NCBI GenBank assembly: GCA_002687115.1
Contig: NYZI01000064.1
Span: 1-45,999, forward strand
Origin: Cyanobium sp. ARS6
Lineage (GTDB): Bacteria; Cyanobacteriota; Cyanobacteriia; PCC-6307; Cyanobiaceae
Reading direction: 5' to 3'
Length of the DNA stretch: 45,999 nucleotides
The notes beneath the pieces are model-generated. The model was not told the DNA's origin, ran no database searches, and worked only from the letters and a program-made list of their open reading frames with translations. Made by a program: the position numbers and the translations under genes. Position 1 is the stretch's first letter; each line of letters opens with the position of its first letter. Below are positions 7,827 to 17,362 of the stretch, piece after piece.

Positions 7827-8552
7827 TCAGACAGCTTTCAATTGAGCGGGGCAATAAGGTACAAAGCTTGCTTTTGTGACTCCACAGATTGGACAGCACC
7901 AATCATCAGGAATGGCTTCAAAAGGAGTGCCGGGAGCAATGCCTGAATCAGGATCACCGGTGGCAGGATCATAAATCATCGAACATTTTCGACAGATCCA
8001 TTGATCAGAAGCTGGTTGATCCGATCTACCCCATTCTCCATCGCCGTTCAGTGCGGAAAGAGCCACTCCGTAGCACTCAGCATGATGTTTTTCGATCGCA
8101 GTCAGAAGTCCAAAATTCCTTGCAGCTGCATGAAACCTGGTTGCATGGTCTTTGGATTCGCCAGCCTGCTCGTTGAATTCGTCAGCTGCAGAGTGATCTT
8201 CCTCGTTCAACGCAGCAGCAGCAAATTCCGGATACATCGTTGTGAATTCATACACCTCTCCTTCGATCGCAAGCTCCAGACATCGAGCAAGCAACATCTT
8301 TTTGAAGTCTTCACTGAGAGACTCCGGATGATCAAACACCAGCTCTGGATGCAAAAGCCGGAAATGTGCAAATGCATGCTCTGTTTCCTGCGCTGCAGTC
8401 TCTCGGAATAAACGGGCAAGGTCTGGATTGCCAAGCTGTTTCGCAACGTCTGCAAAAAACAGATATTTACGGCTCGCCATGCTCTCACCAACAAAAGCCG
8501 CCTCCAGATTGGTCTGAGTCGACGATTGAATGTTCAGTCCGTTCATCACCAC
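7827..8552 (-). CDS. Rubrerythrin with full-length C-terminal rubredoxin domain
   Basis: The 241-residue protein starts at 8552 (an ATG two codons later is equally possible). The first 150 residues form a ferritin-like di-iron domain: Glu near residue 17, QETEHAFAH with the ExxH pair near residues 56-59, an EGEVYEF segment, and [10 protein letters not shown]. The C-terminus (about 185-235) is a rubredoxin: [23 protein letters not shown] and [11 protein letters not shown] supply the two Cys-x2-Cys iron sites. Rubrerythrins reduce hydrogen peroxide using electrons passed through the rubredoxin iron. The domain here is the long, classical rubredoxin type, not the short knuckle found in most rubrerythrins, which explains the length. 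Confidence 0.93.
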   Translation of the reverse strand: MVMNGLNIQSSTQTNLEAAFVGESMASRKYLFFADVAKQLGNPDLARLFRETAAQETEHAFAHFRLLHPELVFDHPESLSEDFKKMLLARCLELAIEGEVYEFTTMYPEFAAAALNEEDHSAADEFNEQAGESKDHATRFHAAARNFGLLTAIEKHHAECYGVALSALNGDGEWGRSDQPASDQWICRKCSMIYDPATGDPDSGIAPGTPFEAIPDDWCCPICGVTKASFVPYCPAQLKAV

Positions 8553-8729
8553 CTCGATGGGGGACCTTTTTGGTCTATTGCGCTGATATCCGTCGCTAAA
8601 GGGAGGGAAACCGTCATCGAAGGGTCGGCTAAAGGAACAGGTCTTTCAAGATCTCATCAGCAGCAATCAATCAATGCTTTCAAGCTTTGTGGTCAGCAGG
8701 TTTGATCCACGCAAGTAATTGGAAAACCG

Positions 8730-9170
8730 TTATTTGCCCTTCAGGGATTCAATCGTCACGGCATCACCCACTCGAACACCCAGGCGCAACGCTTCACCTG
8801 CACCGATCTCGATCACACCATCGGCAAAATCAGCGCGGCCGTTGCCATCGGCATCAGCCCAGTAGGACGGACAGGGCAATGCTGGACAAACGGGCACATC
8901 CGAAGCGATATCGAGCACCTTGCCGTCGCGGATGAACACCATGTCCAGTGGAGCCAGCGTGTTGTGCATCCAGAAACGCAACGGCCGGGAGGGGCGTGAT
9001 GGAAACCACATGCCACGGAGCGGCAGCAGAGCAGGGCGTTGCATCAGTCCGAGTCGCTGCTCATCAGGCTGATCAGCCACCTCCAGCTCAATGCAGAGCG
9101 AGTCACGCTGCGTCAGGCACCAACGCGCCTCGATCGGCAGGATCTGGGGAGGCAGCGGCGGCTGGTCCAT
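8730..9170 (-). CDS. DUF192 family protein
   Basis: The chosen start MDQPPLPPQ at 9170 overlaps the stop of the upstream regulator in the sequence TGATG, a sign of translational coupling; an earlier ATG at 9209 would run far into that gene. The 146-residue protein has the DUF192 core: GLMQRPALLPLRGMWF, RFWMHNTLAPLDMVFI and VIEIGAGEA. The family is small, often exported in other bacteria, and of unknown biochemistry; no signal peptide is visible here. An inserted loop, WADADGNGRADFADG, looks like a calcium-binding D-x-D-x-N-G-x-x-D motif. Confidence 0.85.
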   Translation of the reverse strand: MDQPPLPPQILPIEARWCLTQRDSLCIELEVADQPDEQRLGLMQRPALLPLRGMWFPSRPSRPLRFWMHNTLAPLDMVFIRDGKVLDIASDVPVCPALPCPSYWADADGNGRADFADGVIEIGAGEALRLGVRVGDAVTIESLKGK

Positions 9171-9889
9171 CAATGAATCCCAGGCCCGGGGATGCCGTCG
9201 TTGAGGCAATAGCCACGTCCGCGGATCGTGTGAATCAAACGCGGTTCCCCATTCTCCTCGAGCTTCTGACGCAGATAACGCACATACACCTCGATCACAT
9301 TGCTGGAGGAACCCTGGTCATCGTTCCAGACATCCCGCAGGATTCGCTTACGGCTGACGACCCTGCCCCGTTCTTCCAGCAGCAGCACCAACAGGGCATA
9401 CTCCCGTGCGGTGAGAGCCAGCGAGCGATTCCCGCGACGAACCTGCCGGCAGCCGATGTCGACGCTGAGATCGGCGAGCTGGAGTAGTGGAGGTCTCAGG
9501 TCACTGCGCGATTGAATCGACAGATGCAAACGCAGACGCTGCAGCAGATCGCTCGGGGCAGTGAAGGGGAACCAGAAATCATCAGCGCCACAGGCCAACA
9601 CCGACTCCCGGGCGGCAACGCTGTCGTCGTTGACTCCGATCAGCATGGGCAGTGCACCGAAACGGGAACGCAGTTCAAGGACCCGTGCTCCCTGATCGCT
9701 GGCCAGGATCACTGCGACAGGAGTCGGGTCAGAGCCTCTCGCCATGCTGCTGTCAGCGCCACCGCTCCACTCAAGCGGTACGTATCCGGAGGCCCTCAGA
9801 CGATCCCCTAGTGCCGCGGCCTCCTGGCCCACCAGGAGCACAACAGCATCCTGTGGGCTGCCTGCCATGGAGTCAGGCCCGACGGTCAT
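9170..9889 (-). CDS. OmpR/PhoB-type response regulator with degenerate receiver
   Basis: The C-terminal 100 residues are a winged-helix DNA-binding domain: [26 protein letters not shown], split here as [12 protein letters not shown] and [14 protein letters not shown], then [14 protein letters not shown] and [11 protein letters not shown]. The N-terminal 125 residues have receiver-like length and pattern but lack the acidic pair after strand 1 (VVLLVGQEA), the phospho-accepting Asp (AVILASDQG) and the conserved Lys (DDFWFPF). It is therefore probably not controlled by ordinary phosphorylation. Its ATG overlaps the nadK stop by four bases (ATGA), and its stop overlaps the DUF192 start by one, so the three are likely translated together. 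Confidence 0.88.
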   Translation of the reverse strand: MTVGPDSMAGSPQDAVVLLVGQEAAALGDRLRASGYVPLEWSGGADSSMARGSDPTPVAVILASDQGARVLELRSRFGALPMLIGVNDDSVAARESVLACGADDFWFPFTAPSDLLQRLRLHLSIQSRSDLRPPLLQLADLSVDIGCRQVRRGNRSLALTAREYALLVLLLEERGRVVSRKRILRDVWNDDQGSSSNVIEVYVRYLRQKLEENGEPRLIHTIRGRGYCLNDGIPGPGIH

Positions 9890-10794
9890 GATCGATCGGG
9901 TTTGGCCACGTGGGGAAGTCCCCAGCCGAGCTTGTTGCGCAGAACCTGGAAAAACTCGTGGTCACTGAGACGCACGAAGCGAACGGGATGGTCGCTGCGG
10001 CGAATCAGCACGCGATCTTCGGGCCACACGTAAGAGCCTGCACAACCATCCACCACCATCATCAGCCGCTCAGGCGTGGCTGGGAACACGGTGACCGGCT
10101 CAGCATCACTGAACACCAGCGCCCTGGAAGCCAGGGAATGGGGGGCGATCGGGGTGAGCTGCAGCACCGGACAGTCGGGCGTGATCACCGGGCCACCGGC
10201 ACTGAGCGCATAGGCGGTGGAGCCCGTTGGTGTGGACAGAATCACCCCATCTGCGGAGATGTCCACCGGAGCATGCCGCCCGATGGCGATCTCGAAATGG
10301 CACATGCTGGTGAGCGGTTCCCGGTGCAACGCCATCTCATTCAGTGACAATGCCTCCCAGCGGCGCTGATCACCGCGCATCACACTCACCACCAGATTGG
10401 CCCGCTCCTCAATAGTCCACTGCTCGGTGAGCACCTGCTCCAGAGCCCGATCGAGATCATCGAGGTAAGCCTCGGCAAGAAAGCCCAGATGCCCTGTGTT
10501 GATGGTGAGAAGAGGAACTCCCACCGGAGCGGTCTGACGCGCTGCGGAGAGCACCGTGCCATCCCCACCGAGCACGATCGCCAGCACCATGGACTGATCA
10601 AAACCCTCCGGGACGCAGGCGTTGTAGCCGAGCATGCGCAGGTGCTGATCGGGATTGGCGAAACCCACCATGCCTCCCGAGCTGCTGGCGCGGATCACGT
10701 CATGGCCGAACCGCTCCAGGCGCGAATGGATCACGCCCGCGGTCTCAACCGCCAGAGGCTTGCCGTCATTAACGATCAGTCCAACCCGGGGCAC
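9886..10794 (-). CDS. nadK: NAD kinase
   Basis: NAD kinase phosphorylates NAD to NADP, which photosynthetic electron transport needs in quantity. The family motifs are clear: [13 protein letters not shown] (the GGDG site), [22 protein letters not shown] and [17 protein letters not shown] near the written [16 protein letters not shown]. The GTG at 10794 gives [12 protein letters not shown], the usual N-terminus; a TTG at 10806 would add four residues. Length (302 residues) is typical. The gene overlaps the following response-regulator gene by four bases, and an ABC1-family kinase gene lies 100 bases upstream on the same strand. Confidence 0.95.
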   Translation of the reverse strand: MPRVGLIVNDGKPLAVETAGVIHSRLERFGHDVIRASSSGGMVGFANPDQHLRMLGYNACVPEGFDQSMVLAIVLGGDGTVLSAARQTAPVGVPLLTINTGHLGFLAEAYLDDLDRALEQVLTEQWTIEERANLVVSVMRGDQRRWEALSLNEMALHREPLTSMCHFEIAIGRHAPVDISADGVILSTPTGSTAYALSAGGPVITPDCPVLQLTPIAPHSLASRALVFSDAEPVTVFPATPERLMMVVDGCAGSYVWPEDRVLIRRSDHPVRFVRLSDHEFFQVLRNKLGWGLPHVAKPDRS

Positions 10795-10894
10795 CGATCG
10801 CAGCAAGCAACAGCCAAGTCATTTTATGAGAAGGATCCCGCTTTGACATGCAGGCTGAGACTTTTTGATCAAGTGTTGATGAACGGCCTGTTGA

Positions 10895-12565
10895 TCAACG
10901 TTTGCTGGATCTCAGCAGCGACACGATCAACCAGATGCCGAACACGGTCGCCACGATGAACAGCGCCTCACTCACATTGCGCAGCAGCTGCTGTTGAGCA
11001 AGGGTGGCCATCAGTGTGGCGCTGAGCAACAGTGCAGCCACCAGAATGGCCAGAGACACGCGCCGCGACAGGCGGTCCAGGGTCCTGCGCAGGGATTCAA
11101 GGCCCTCGACCTGCAGAGCGAACGTCAGATCATCACTGCTGAAACGACGCAGCAACTGACTGAGCTGTCTCGGCGAATCGATCGAGAGGTTGCGCAGGTC
11201 CAGACCGAACTGCATCAGACGCTGCTGCGGCAACATCACCGATCGCGCCAGCAGCTTGGCCACCAGGGGCTGCATCTCGCCGGTGAAGCTGAAGGCGGGA
11301 TTGATCGAACAGCCCACACCCTCCAGATTCGTGACCGACTTCACGAACAGGCCCAGGGTGCCCGGTACACAGAGGCCCGTGCGGTTGGCCAGCTGCAGCA
11401 GCTCCGCCAGGAAGAGTGCGAAATTCAACTCCTGCAGCGGCTTGGAAAAACTGCGGGAAATCAGCTGGTCCAGCTGGCGCTGCAGCTGCTGACGATCCAC
11501 GCGAACACCGCGTGCCGGTGGCGCGATCTGCTCGAGAAGATCAGTGGCACGGGCGGCATCCTGATTGATCAGCGCCAGCACCAGATCCAGCAAGTTGCTG
11601 CGGGTGCGTGGATCGAACTGGCCGACCATGCCGGCATCCAGCAGGATCACGGTGCCATCGGCCTGAACCTTGAGATTGCCGGGATGGGGATCGGCATGAA
11701 AAAAACCCTCAACGAAGTACTGCTCGACAAAGGCACCCAGCAAGGCGCTGGTGGTGGTGGCAATACCGGGTCCAGCCTCCAGAAATTGCCGTGCGGCTCC
11801 CGTGAGAATCGGCTCGCCGTCAATCCACTCGAGAACCAGCACGCGCTGGCCCGACAGATTTTCCTCCACCTGCGGAAGCCTCAGCTTTCCGTTGGGCACA
11901 AAGCTGGAGGCCGCCAGACACCGCTGAAGCCGCATTGTGTTCTCAGCTTCAATCCGGAAATCCAGCTCGCGGCCGAGAGCTTCCAGCACCTGGTCAGCGA
12001 GCCCCACAAAGTCGTACTGGCTCCCAAGCGAACTCGCCGAGGCCAGTGCGGCGATCTTGCGCAGAAGGCGACCATCCTCCTTCACCTGTGCCTCGATGCC
12101 AGGCCGCAGCACTTTCACCGCCACCTTCTGCCCGTTCCTGAGATGGGCGCGATACACCTGGCCGACACTGCCAGCAGCAATGGGAGCTTCCTCAAAGCTG
12201 CCGAAGGCGGTGGCCACATCGCAACCGAGCTCCTGCGCCATCTGAGCACTCACCTCGGGCCAGGCGGCGGGAGGAACGTTGGCCTGAAGCTGACTGAGCG
12301 CCTCGATGTAGTCATCCGAGAGCAGATCGGGACGAGTGCTCAGCAACTGCCCCAACTTCACATACACAGGTCCGAGCTCAGTGAGCAGATTGCACAGCAC
12401 CGAGGGCAAGGGCAGACGCGTCTCGGCAGCGTGACCCCGACGCAGCAACTGCGACAGGAACGACCACTCATGGCGGCTGACGATCCGCACGATCTCCAGC
12501 GCCCGCGTGGAACCATCGAACACAGAAAGCACGGACATGCCTCGAGCCGACCCAGAACGTTTCAT
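10895..12565 (-). CDS. ABC1/UbiB (AarF) family atypical kinase
   Basis: This 556-residue protein belongs to the ABC1K family, atypical kinases tied to quinone and prenyl-lipid metabolism in bacteria, mitochondria and plastids. Visible motifs are the family KxGQ block (VYVKLGQLLSTRPDLL), the Ala-rich loop (IAAGSVGQVYRAHL), the lysine strand (KVAVKVLRPG), LEWIDGEPI, and the catalytic and metal-binding loops FHADPHPGNL and LLDAGMVGQ. Two hydrophobic helices at the C-terminus (LAILVAALLLSATLMA and LFIVATVFGIWLIV) would anchor it in a membrane, probably thylakoid. Substrate cannot be told from sequence. Confidence 0.93.
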   Translation of the reverse strand: MKRSGSARGMSVLSVFDGSTRALEIVRIVSRHEWSFLSQLLRRGHAAETRLPLPSVLCNLLTELGPVYVKLGQLLSTRPDLLSDDYIEALSQLQANVPPAAWPEVSAQMAQELGCDVATAFGSFEEAPIAAGSVGQVYRAHLRNGQKVAVKVLRPGIEAQVKEDGRLLRKIAALASASSLGSQYDFVGLADQVLEALGRELDFRIEAENTMRLQRCLAASSFVPNGKLRLPQVEENLSGQRVLVLEWIDGEPILTGAARQFLEAGPGIATTTSALLGAFVEQYFVEGFFHADPHPGNLKVQADGTVILLDAGMVGQFDPRTRSNLLDLVLALINQDAARATDLLEQIAPPARGVRVDRQQLQRQLDQLISRSFSKPLQELNFALFLAELLQLANRTGLCVPGTLGLFVKSVTNLEGVGCSINPAFSFTGEMQPLVAKLLARSVMLPQQRLMQFGLDLRNLSIDSPRQLSQLLRRFSSDDLTFALQVEGLESLRRTLDRLSRRVSLAILVAALLLSATLMATLAQQQLLRNVSEALFIVATVFGIWLIVSLLRSSKR

Positions 12566-12690
12566 GCATCTTGAGCCGTGTGCGGGCGCAAGTCAGCGCT
12601 CAGCCATCAATCCGGAATTATCGGGGTCAGCGAGCACAGAATGATTGCTTGGAGGCGCGTCGGAGGCTTGACCTTGAACCTGCCTGCGTT

Positions 12691-13698
12691 TCAGAACTGC
12701 TCCAGGAAGCGCAGATCGCTGGTGTAAAGACGACGAATGTCGTCGATGCCGTGGCGAACCATGCAGAACCGCTCCACACCCACGCCCGCGGCGAAACCGC
12801 TGTAGCGCTCGGGATCAAGGCCAAGCCCCTCCAGCACGGCGGGATCGACCATGCCGCAGCCCATCACCTCGAGCCAGCGGCCGCGCCACTGCACATCGAC
12901 TTCGGCGGACGGCTCGGTGAACGGGAAATAACTGGCGCGGAAGCGGACGGGAAGATCCCCAAAAAACGCCTTGAGGAAGGCCATCACCGTGCCGCGCAGA
13001 TGGCTGAAGTCGAGGCCTTCATCGATGGCCAGCACCTCCACCTGATGGAACACCGGTGAATGGGTGGCATCCACGGCATCACGGCGATAGACGCGGCCTG
13101 GCGCCACGATCCTCACCGGTGGCGCATGGGACTCGAGATGGCGGATCTGCACCGGTGATGTGTGGGTGCGCAGCAGCAGGTTGTCCTTTAAATAGAACGT
13201 GTCCTGCATGTCCCGGGCGGGATGGTCCGGCGGGATGTTCAGGGCGGTGAAGTTGTGGTGGTCGGTTTCCACCTCGGGCCCCTCCACCACCTGATAACCA
13301 AGACCGCAAAAGAGATCCACAATCTCCTCTGTGGTGGTGATCAGAGGGTGGCGATGACCCATGGGCACCCCCTGTGCAGGGGCTGTCACATCAAGGGTCT
13401 CAGCGGCGATCCGGGCTTCCATCGCCACCTGCTTCACGGCCTGCAGGCGGTCGCTCAACAGAGTCTGAACCTGGGATTTGAGCACATTGGCGCGCTGACC
13501 CACGAGGGGCCGTTCGTCGCCGGGCAACTTGCCCATGGCTCCGAGAACGCCTGAAAGCCGGCCTTTCTTGCCGAGCAATCCGATCCTCAGCTGCTCCAGT
13601 GACTCGGCATCGGCAGCGGAGGAGATCGCCTCAGCAGCCTCGGCTTCCAGCGCATCCAGCTGGTCGGTGAGCTGCTGCAGTGACACGGTGGCGCTCAC
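12691..13698 (-). CDS. pheS: Phenylalanyl-tRNA synthetase alpha subunit
   Basis: The 335-residue protein is the catalytic alpha subunit, working as an alpha2beta2 tetramer with PheT (not in this window). The N-terminal coiled-coil region is followed by the class II core: [19 protein letters not shown], split here as [11 protein letters not shown] and [32 protein letters not shown]-type motif, motif 2 ([21 protein letters not shown]) shown by GRVYRRD, and motif 3 ([16 protein letters not shown]). It starts with GTG at 13698. Length is standard. The divergent surE gene begins about 70 bases upstream. Confidence 0.96.
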   Translation of the reverse strand: MSATVSLQQLTDQLDALEAEAAEAISSAADAESLEQLRIGLLGKKGRLSGVLGAMGKLPGDERPLVGQRANVLKSQVQTLLSDRLQAVKQVAMEARIAAETLDVTAPAQGVPMGHRHPLITTTEEIVDLFCGLGYQVVEGPEVETDHHNFTALNIPPDHPARDMQDTFYLKDNLLLRTHTSPVQIRHLESHAPPVRIVAPGRVYRRDAVDATHSPVFHQVEVLAIDEGLDFSHLRGTVMAFLKAFFGDLPVRFRASYFPFTEPSAEVDVQWRGRWLEVMGCGMVDPAVLEGLGLDPERYSGFAAGVGVERFCMVRHGIDDIRRLYTSDLRFLEQF

Positions 13699-13769
13699 GG
13701 CTTTGACATGACGGCAGCTGACTGTAAGCAGTGAACACGACTAGGTTCGCCCCACCGGTACGCAACCCC

Positions 13770-14579
13770 ATGGCCCCGCTGCGGATTCTGATCAGCAATG
13801 ACGACGGCATTTTTGCCGATGGCATCAAGGCCCTGGCCCTGGCCGCCGCCGCCAGAGGCCATCAGGTGGCTGTGGTCTGCCCCGACAAGGAACGTTCGGC
13901 AACCGGCCATGGCCTCACCCTTCAGCATCCGATCAGAGCGGAGCGGGCCGACCAGTTGTTCGGCGAGGGCATCACGGCCTGGGCCTGCAGTGGGACCCCA
14001 GCCGATTGCGTGAAGCTGGCCATCTGTGAACTGCTGGAGACCCCGCCGGACCTGGTGCTGTCCGGCATCAACCATGGACCGAATCTCGGCACCGACGTGT
14101 TCTGCTCGGGCACGGTGGCCGCTGCGATGGAGGGAACCCTGGAATGCCGTCCGGCCATGGCCGTGAGCAGTGCCTGCTTCAAATGGCGGGAGTTCGAAGG
14201 TGCCGCTGTCATCGCCATGGATACGGCTGAATCAGCGCTGAGGGAGGGATGGCCCGACAACCTGTTGCTGAACCTGAACTTGCCCCCCTGCAAGCCTGAA
14301 GCCATGGGACCGATGCGCTGGACCCGGCTGTCGATTCGTCGCTACAGGGAACAGTTCAGTCCGCGAACCGATCCGCAGGGCCGGTCGTACTACTGGCTTG
14401 CTGGAAAGGTGGTCGAAGATCTGGAGTCCGGTGGGGATGGTCCGCGCGACTGGCCCACGGACGTGGCTCAGATCGGAACCAATTCACCCTCTCTCACACC
14501 GATTGAACCTGAACTGTTCTGGCGTGGATCACTGGGTGGCCTGCCAAAGGTTGAACTTGCCGGTCAGCGGGTGCGGTAG
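13770..14579 (+). CDS. surE: 5'-nucleotidase SurE
   Basis: SurE is a metal-dependent nucleoside 5'-monophosphate phosphatase involved in stress survival and nucleotide salvage. The ATG at 13770 gives [18 protein letters not shown], where the two Asp bind metal; an upstream ATG at 13731 would add 13 unlikely residues. Other family blocks are [22 protein letters not shown] and [23 protein letters not shown], shown here by [10 protein letters not shown]. The 269-residue length is normal. Its 3' end overlaps the convergent DUF3611 gene by 16 bases. Confidence 0.95.
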   Translation: MAPLRILISNDDGIFADGIKALALAAAARGHQVAVVCPDKERSATGHGLTLQHPIRAERADQLFGEGITAWACSGTPADCVKLAICELLETPPDLVLSGINHGPNLGTDVFCSGTVAAAMEGTLECRPAMAVSSACFKWREFEGAAVIAMDTAESALREGWPDNLLLNLNLPPCKPEAMGPMRWTRLSIRRYREQFSPRTDPQGRSYYWLAGKVVEDLESGGDGPRDWPTDVAQIGTNSPSLTPIEPELFWRGSLGGLPKVELAGQRVR

Positions 14580-15124
14580 ATCCGCTGCAGCATCCAGAGC
14601 GAAAACAGCAGACCGATCAGGTGTGCGAACAGCACTTGTGTGTTGCTCAGCACCGAAAGCATTTCAAGCGAGGTGATCGCCAGATTTTCCGCTGCTCCGG
14701 AACCACCGATCGCAATCCCGGGAGTCTGCGAAGACGCCTGTACAAACAGGGCACCAGCCAGTGACTGATACCCAACCGAAGCGAAGACCAAACCCAGCAG
14801 GTCAGCAAAAATTCCGCGTTTCAGCAGACGGCTTGCCTCACCACGACTGGGGCGGGCTCCACTGTCGAGTGCACGGCCGAGACGCACGATCAGCCAGCCC
14901 TGCCAGAGACTGAACAGCAGCACGAAAAACGAGAGTGTGGTCAGCGAAAGACCGGGACTCAGTCCGACGGCCCGATCCGCGTTGCGGGACAGGCTGCCTC
15001 CGATGTTGTTGAACATCAGCACACCCACCACCACCACGCCGAGGGCGGTCTGAATCCAGAAGCGGATCCAGGCGGTGCGCCGCAGGCCAAGGGCCAGCAA
15101 CTGGAAGTCGAGCCGGTCAGCCAT
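14564..15124 (-). CDS. DUF3611 (Tic21/PIC1-like) membrane protein
   Basis: The 186-residue protein has four hydrophobic segments: about residues 20-42 ([17 protein letters not shown]), 60-80 ([20 protein letters not shown]), 105-128 and 160-180. This pattern and [22 protein letters not shown] fit DUF3611, the family that includes chloroplast Tic21/PIC1, proposed as an inner-envelope translocon component or iron permease. The cyanobacterial role is not settled. It should lie in the plasma or thylakoid membrane. The start is an ATG at 15124, and the gene converges on surE with a 16-base overlap. Confidence 0.85.
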   Translation of the reverse strand: MADRLDFQLLALGLRRTAWIRFWIQTALGVVVVGVLMFNNIGGSLSRNADRAVGLSPGLSLTTLSFFVLLFSLWQGWLIVRLGRALDSGARPSRGEASRLLKRGIFADLLGLVFASVGYQSLAGALFVQASSQTPGIAIGGSGAAENLAITSLEMLSVLSNTQVLFAHLIGLLFSLWMLQRIYRTR

Positions 15125-15171
15125 GCGGGCGTGGAGGTCTGTCGTCCAAACTTGCCATCAACCACTGCACC

Positions 15172-16110
15172 GTGCACGGCCCGTTGATTCCTCTTTGCTC
15201 CCCCGAAGAGGCCCGCATGCCCACCGCCCTGGCGCTGGGCAGCTTCGATGGGCTGCATGCCGGCCATCGGCGGGGCATCGAGGCCATCTGCCGCAATCCG
15301 GCAGGCGGAATCCCCACGGTGGTGAGTTTCTGGCCGCATCCACGCGAGGTTCTGCACGGCGAACCAAGGCTGCGCCTGGATTTACCTGAGGAAAAGCTGC
15401 ATCTGCTCGAACCGCTGGGCATCCATCAACTGGTGCTGGTGCCCTTCGATCGCCAACTGGCCCGGCTCAGTGCCGCGGAATTCGTCGATCAGATCCTGCT
15501 TGGCACCTTGCAGGCCCGTCACATCGCCATCGGCGCCAATTTCCGCTTCGGGCGTGGTCGCGAGGGTGGCGCCGACACGCTGCGCAGCCTTGCTGAGGCT
15601 GCCGGTGTGGCCGTCAGCGTTCTGCCGATCCTGGAAGACCCCGTTGGCCGCATGAGCAGCAGCCGCATCCGTGAAGCCCTCACAGCCGGTGACCTCACCA
15701 CCGCCAGCGCACTTCTGCAAAGGCCCTATCGCTTCCAGGGTGAGGTCGTGCAGGGCCGCGGCCTCGGACGACAACTGGGGTGGCCGACCGCCAACCTGCA
15801 GGTGGACGGCAGAAAGTTCCTGCCCGGCCTGGGGGTGTATGCGGCCCGGGCCTGGGTCGACAACGAGTCTCAGGCACTGCCTGCCGTAATGAACCTCGGC
15901 CCCCAACCGACCGTGGATCCGGGGTCACCTTCTGCTGTGGAGGTGCATCTGCTTGATACCCGCCGCGAGCTGGTGGGGCGGATCCTGCAGGTCGAACCGG
16001 TGGAACGCCTGCGCGGTCAACAGCGTTTTTCAGGTCTGGAAGAACTCAGTGCCCAGATCAGTTGCGATGCCCAGCAGGCGAAGGAGCGGCTTCAGGACAA
16101 CGCCGGATAG
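15172..16110 (+). CDS. ribF: Bifunctional riboflavin kinase / FAD synthetase
   Basis: RibF converts riboflavin to FMN and then FAD. The N-terminal adenylyltransferase domain shows LALGSFDGLHAGHRRG (HxGH-like nucleotide site) and GRMSSSRIREAL; the C-terminal kinase domain shows GRGLGRQLGWPTANL, GVYAARAWV and MNLGPQPTV. The frame starts at a GTG at 15172 (312 residues); the ATG at 15217 would leave almost no residues before the first strand. It faces the divergent DUF3611 gene across 47 bases and overlaps the tiny minus-strand gene at 16092-16211 by 19 bases. Confidence 0.95.
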   Translation: MHGPLIPLCSPEEARMPTALALGSFDGLHAGHRRGIEAICRNPAGGIPTVVSFWPHPREVLHGEPRLRLDLPEEKLHLLEPLGIHQLVLVPFDRQLARLSAAEFVDQILLGTLQARHIAIGANFRFGRGREGGADTLRSLAEAAGVAVSVLPILEDPVGRMSSSRIREALTAGDLTTASALLQRPYRFQGEVVQGRGLGRQLGWPTANLQVDGRKFLPGLGVYAARAWVDNESQALPAVMNLGPQPTVDPGSPSAVEVHLLDTRRELVGRILQVEPVERLRGQQRFSGLEELSAQISCDAQQAKERLQDNAG

Positions 16111-16211
16111 GCGTTGGTGAGCCCCCAGACGATGAAAAAGCCGATTCCACCGAGAAGCACGACGCCCCACACCAGAACGTGCATCGTGCTTTCTGACCCA
16201 CCGTTCTCCAT
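16092..16211 (-). CDS. Tiny single-span membrane protein, 39 aa
   Basis: An ATG at 16211 opens a frame of about 39 residues: a short polar start (MENGGSESTMH), a hydrophobic helix (VLVWGVVLLGGIGFFIVWGL) and the tail TNAYPALS. Longer in-frame starts exist but read as non-natural sequence. The size and shape, one helix ending in a WGLTNAYP-type motif, recall the very small subunits of cyanobacterial NDH-1 or photosystem complexes, but I cannot name it safely. It lies tail-to-tail with ribF (19-base overlap) and head-to-head with thiE. Confidence 0.6.
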   Translation of the reverse strand: MENGGSESTMHVLVWGVVLLGGIGFFIVWGLTNAYPALS

Positions 16212-16245
16212 CGCAGCACCAACATGAGATCCTGCCCACAGTGCC

Positions 16246-17307
16246 ATGGAATGGATGCCCATTGACCCTTGCACTGACGAGCGTGTCGCCAGGCTGATCG
16301 ATGCCAATCTCGACCGGGCCCGGGAAGGGTTGCGGGTGATCGAGGACTGGTGTCGCTTCGGTCTGGACCGGCGGGACCTGGTGATTCCGCTGAAGGACTG
16401 GCGACAGCAACTCGGGAAGCGGCATGACGACCGTTACCGACAGGCACGGTCCACCGCCACCGATGCCGCTGCCGGACTCAGCCATCCCGCCCAGCAGATC
16501 CGAACTGACTCCACGCTGGTGCTGAAAGCCAATGCCAGCAGGGTGCAGGAGGCCTTGCGGGTGATCGAGGAATTCGCGCGAATCGGTGACGCCGAACTGG
16601 CCGAGACAGCTGCCAGCGTCCGCTATGCCCTCTATGACCACGAGGTGCGCATCCTGGAAGCCTGCGGGCAGAACTGGAGACGTCAACGTCTCAACAGTTC
16701 CAGGCTTTGCCTGATCACCGATCCCGGCGGCAGCGACAGCAGCAGTGCGATGGTGAAACGGGTCGAACTGGCTCTGATCGCCGGAGTCTCACTGGTGCAG
16801 TACCGGCGCAAGAATGGAGCCGATTCGCTGCGACTGCAGGAAGCACGTCAGCTTGCCGAGCTGTGTCAGGCCCATCAGGCCTTGCTGGTCATCAATGACC
16901 GGATTGATCTGGCCTTACTCGTGGATGCCGACGGAGTGCATCTCGGCCAGGACGACCTTCCGCACACGGAAGCACGTCGGTTGATGGGCCCGGACAAACT
17001 GATCGGTCGCAGCACTCACCGGCTCGATCAACTTGACCAGGCGCAGCGGGACGGTGCCGATTATCTGGGTGTGGGTGCGGTGTATGCCACCGCCACCAAG
17101 GCGGATCGCACGGCGGCAGGCCTTGACTGGGTGAAGCAAGCCAGCGGTTCAGCCACGATTCCCTGGTTTGCCATCGGCGGCATCAAGAGCCACAACATCG
17201 TGGAGGTGCTGGAAGCCGGCGCAACCCGTGTTGCTGTGGTGAGCGCAATCATGGGAGCCAACGATCCGGCTGCCGCTGCTCGCCAGCTGCTGAGCCAGCT
17301 CTGCTGA
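16246..17307 (+). CDS. thiE: Thiamine phosphate synthase with N-terminal ThiD2 domain
   Basis: The 353-residue protein has two parts. Residues 1-150 match the ThiD2-type domain found fused to ThiE in cyanobacteria: ARLIDANLDRAREGLRVIEDW and later KANASRVQEALRVIEEFARI, seen here as NLDRAREGLRVIED and ASRVQEALRVIEEF. That domain is credited with HMP-P kinase activity. Residues 150-353 are the TIM-barrel ThiE: VQYRRKNGAD, LLVINDRIDLAL, DGVHLGQDDLP, YLGVGAVYATATK and WFAIGGI. It joins the pyrimidine and thiazole halves into thiamine phosphate. An ATG three codons in (16255) is an equal start candidate. thiS follows on the same strand. Confidence 0.93.
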   Translation: MEWMPIDPCTDERVARLIDANLDRAREGLRVIEDWCRFGLDRRDLVIPLKDWRQQLGKRHDDRYRQARSTATDAAAGLSHPAQQIRTDSTLVLKANASRVQEALRVIEEFARIGDAELAETAASVRYALYDHEVRILEACGQNWRRQRLNSSRLCLITDPGGSDSSSAMVKRVELALIAGVSLVQYRRKNGADSLRLQEARQLAELCQAHQALLVINDRIDLALLVDADGVHLGQDDLPHTEARRLMGPDKLIGRSTHRLDQLDQAQRDGADYLGVGAVYATATKADRTAAGLDWVKQASGSATIPWFAIGGIKSHNIVEVLEAGATRVAVVSAIMGANDPAAAARQLLSQLC

Positions 17308-17362
17308 GCATCAACATCGGGCAGGGTTCATCCAGAGTCGCGATCTGGTTTCATTCATTCAT

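Noticed and set aside
10994-12574. A 526-codon open frame on the plus strand opposite the ABC1 kinase gene.
   Set aside because: The minus-strand product has all ABC1K motifs; the plus-strand one is Gln/His-rich with no recognisable domain, a typical GC-rich antisense shadow.
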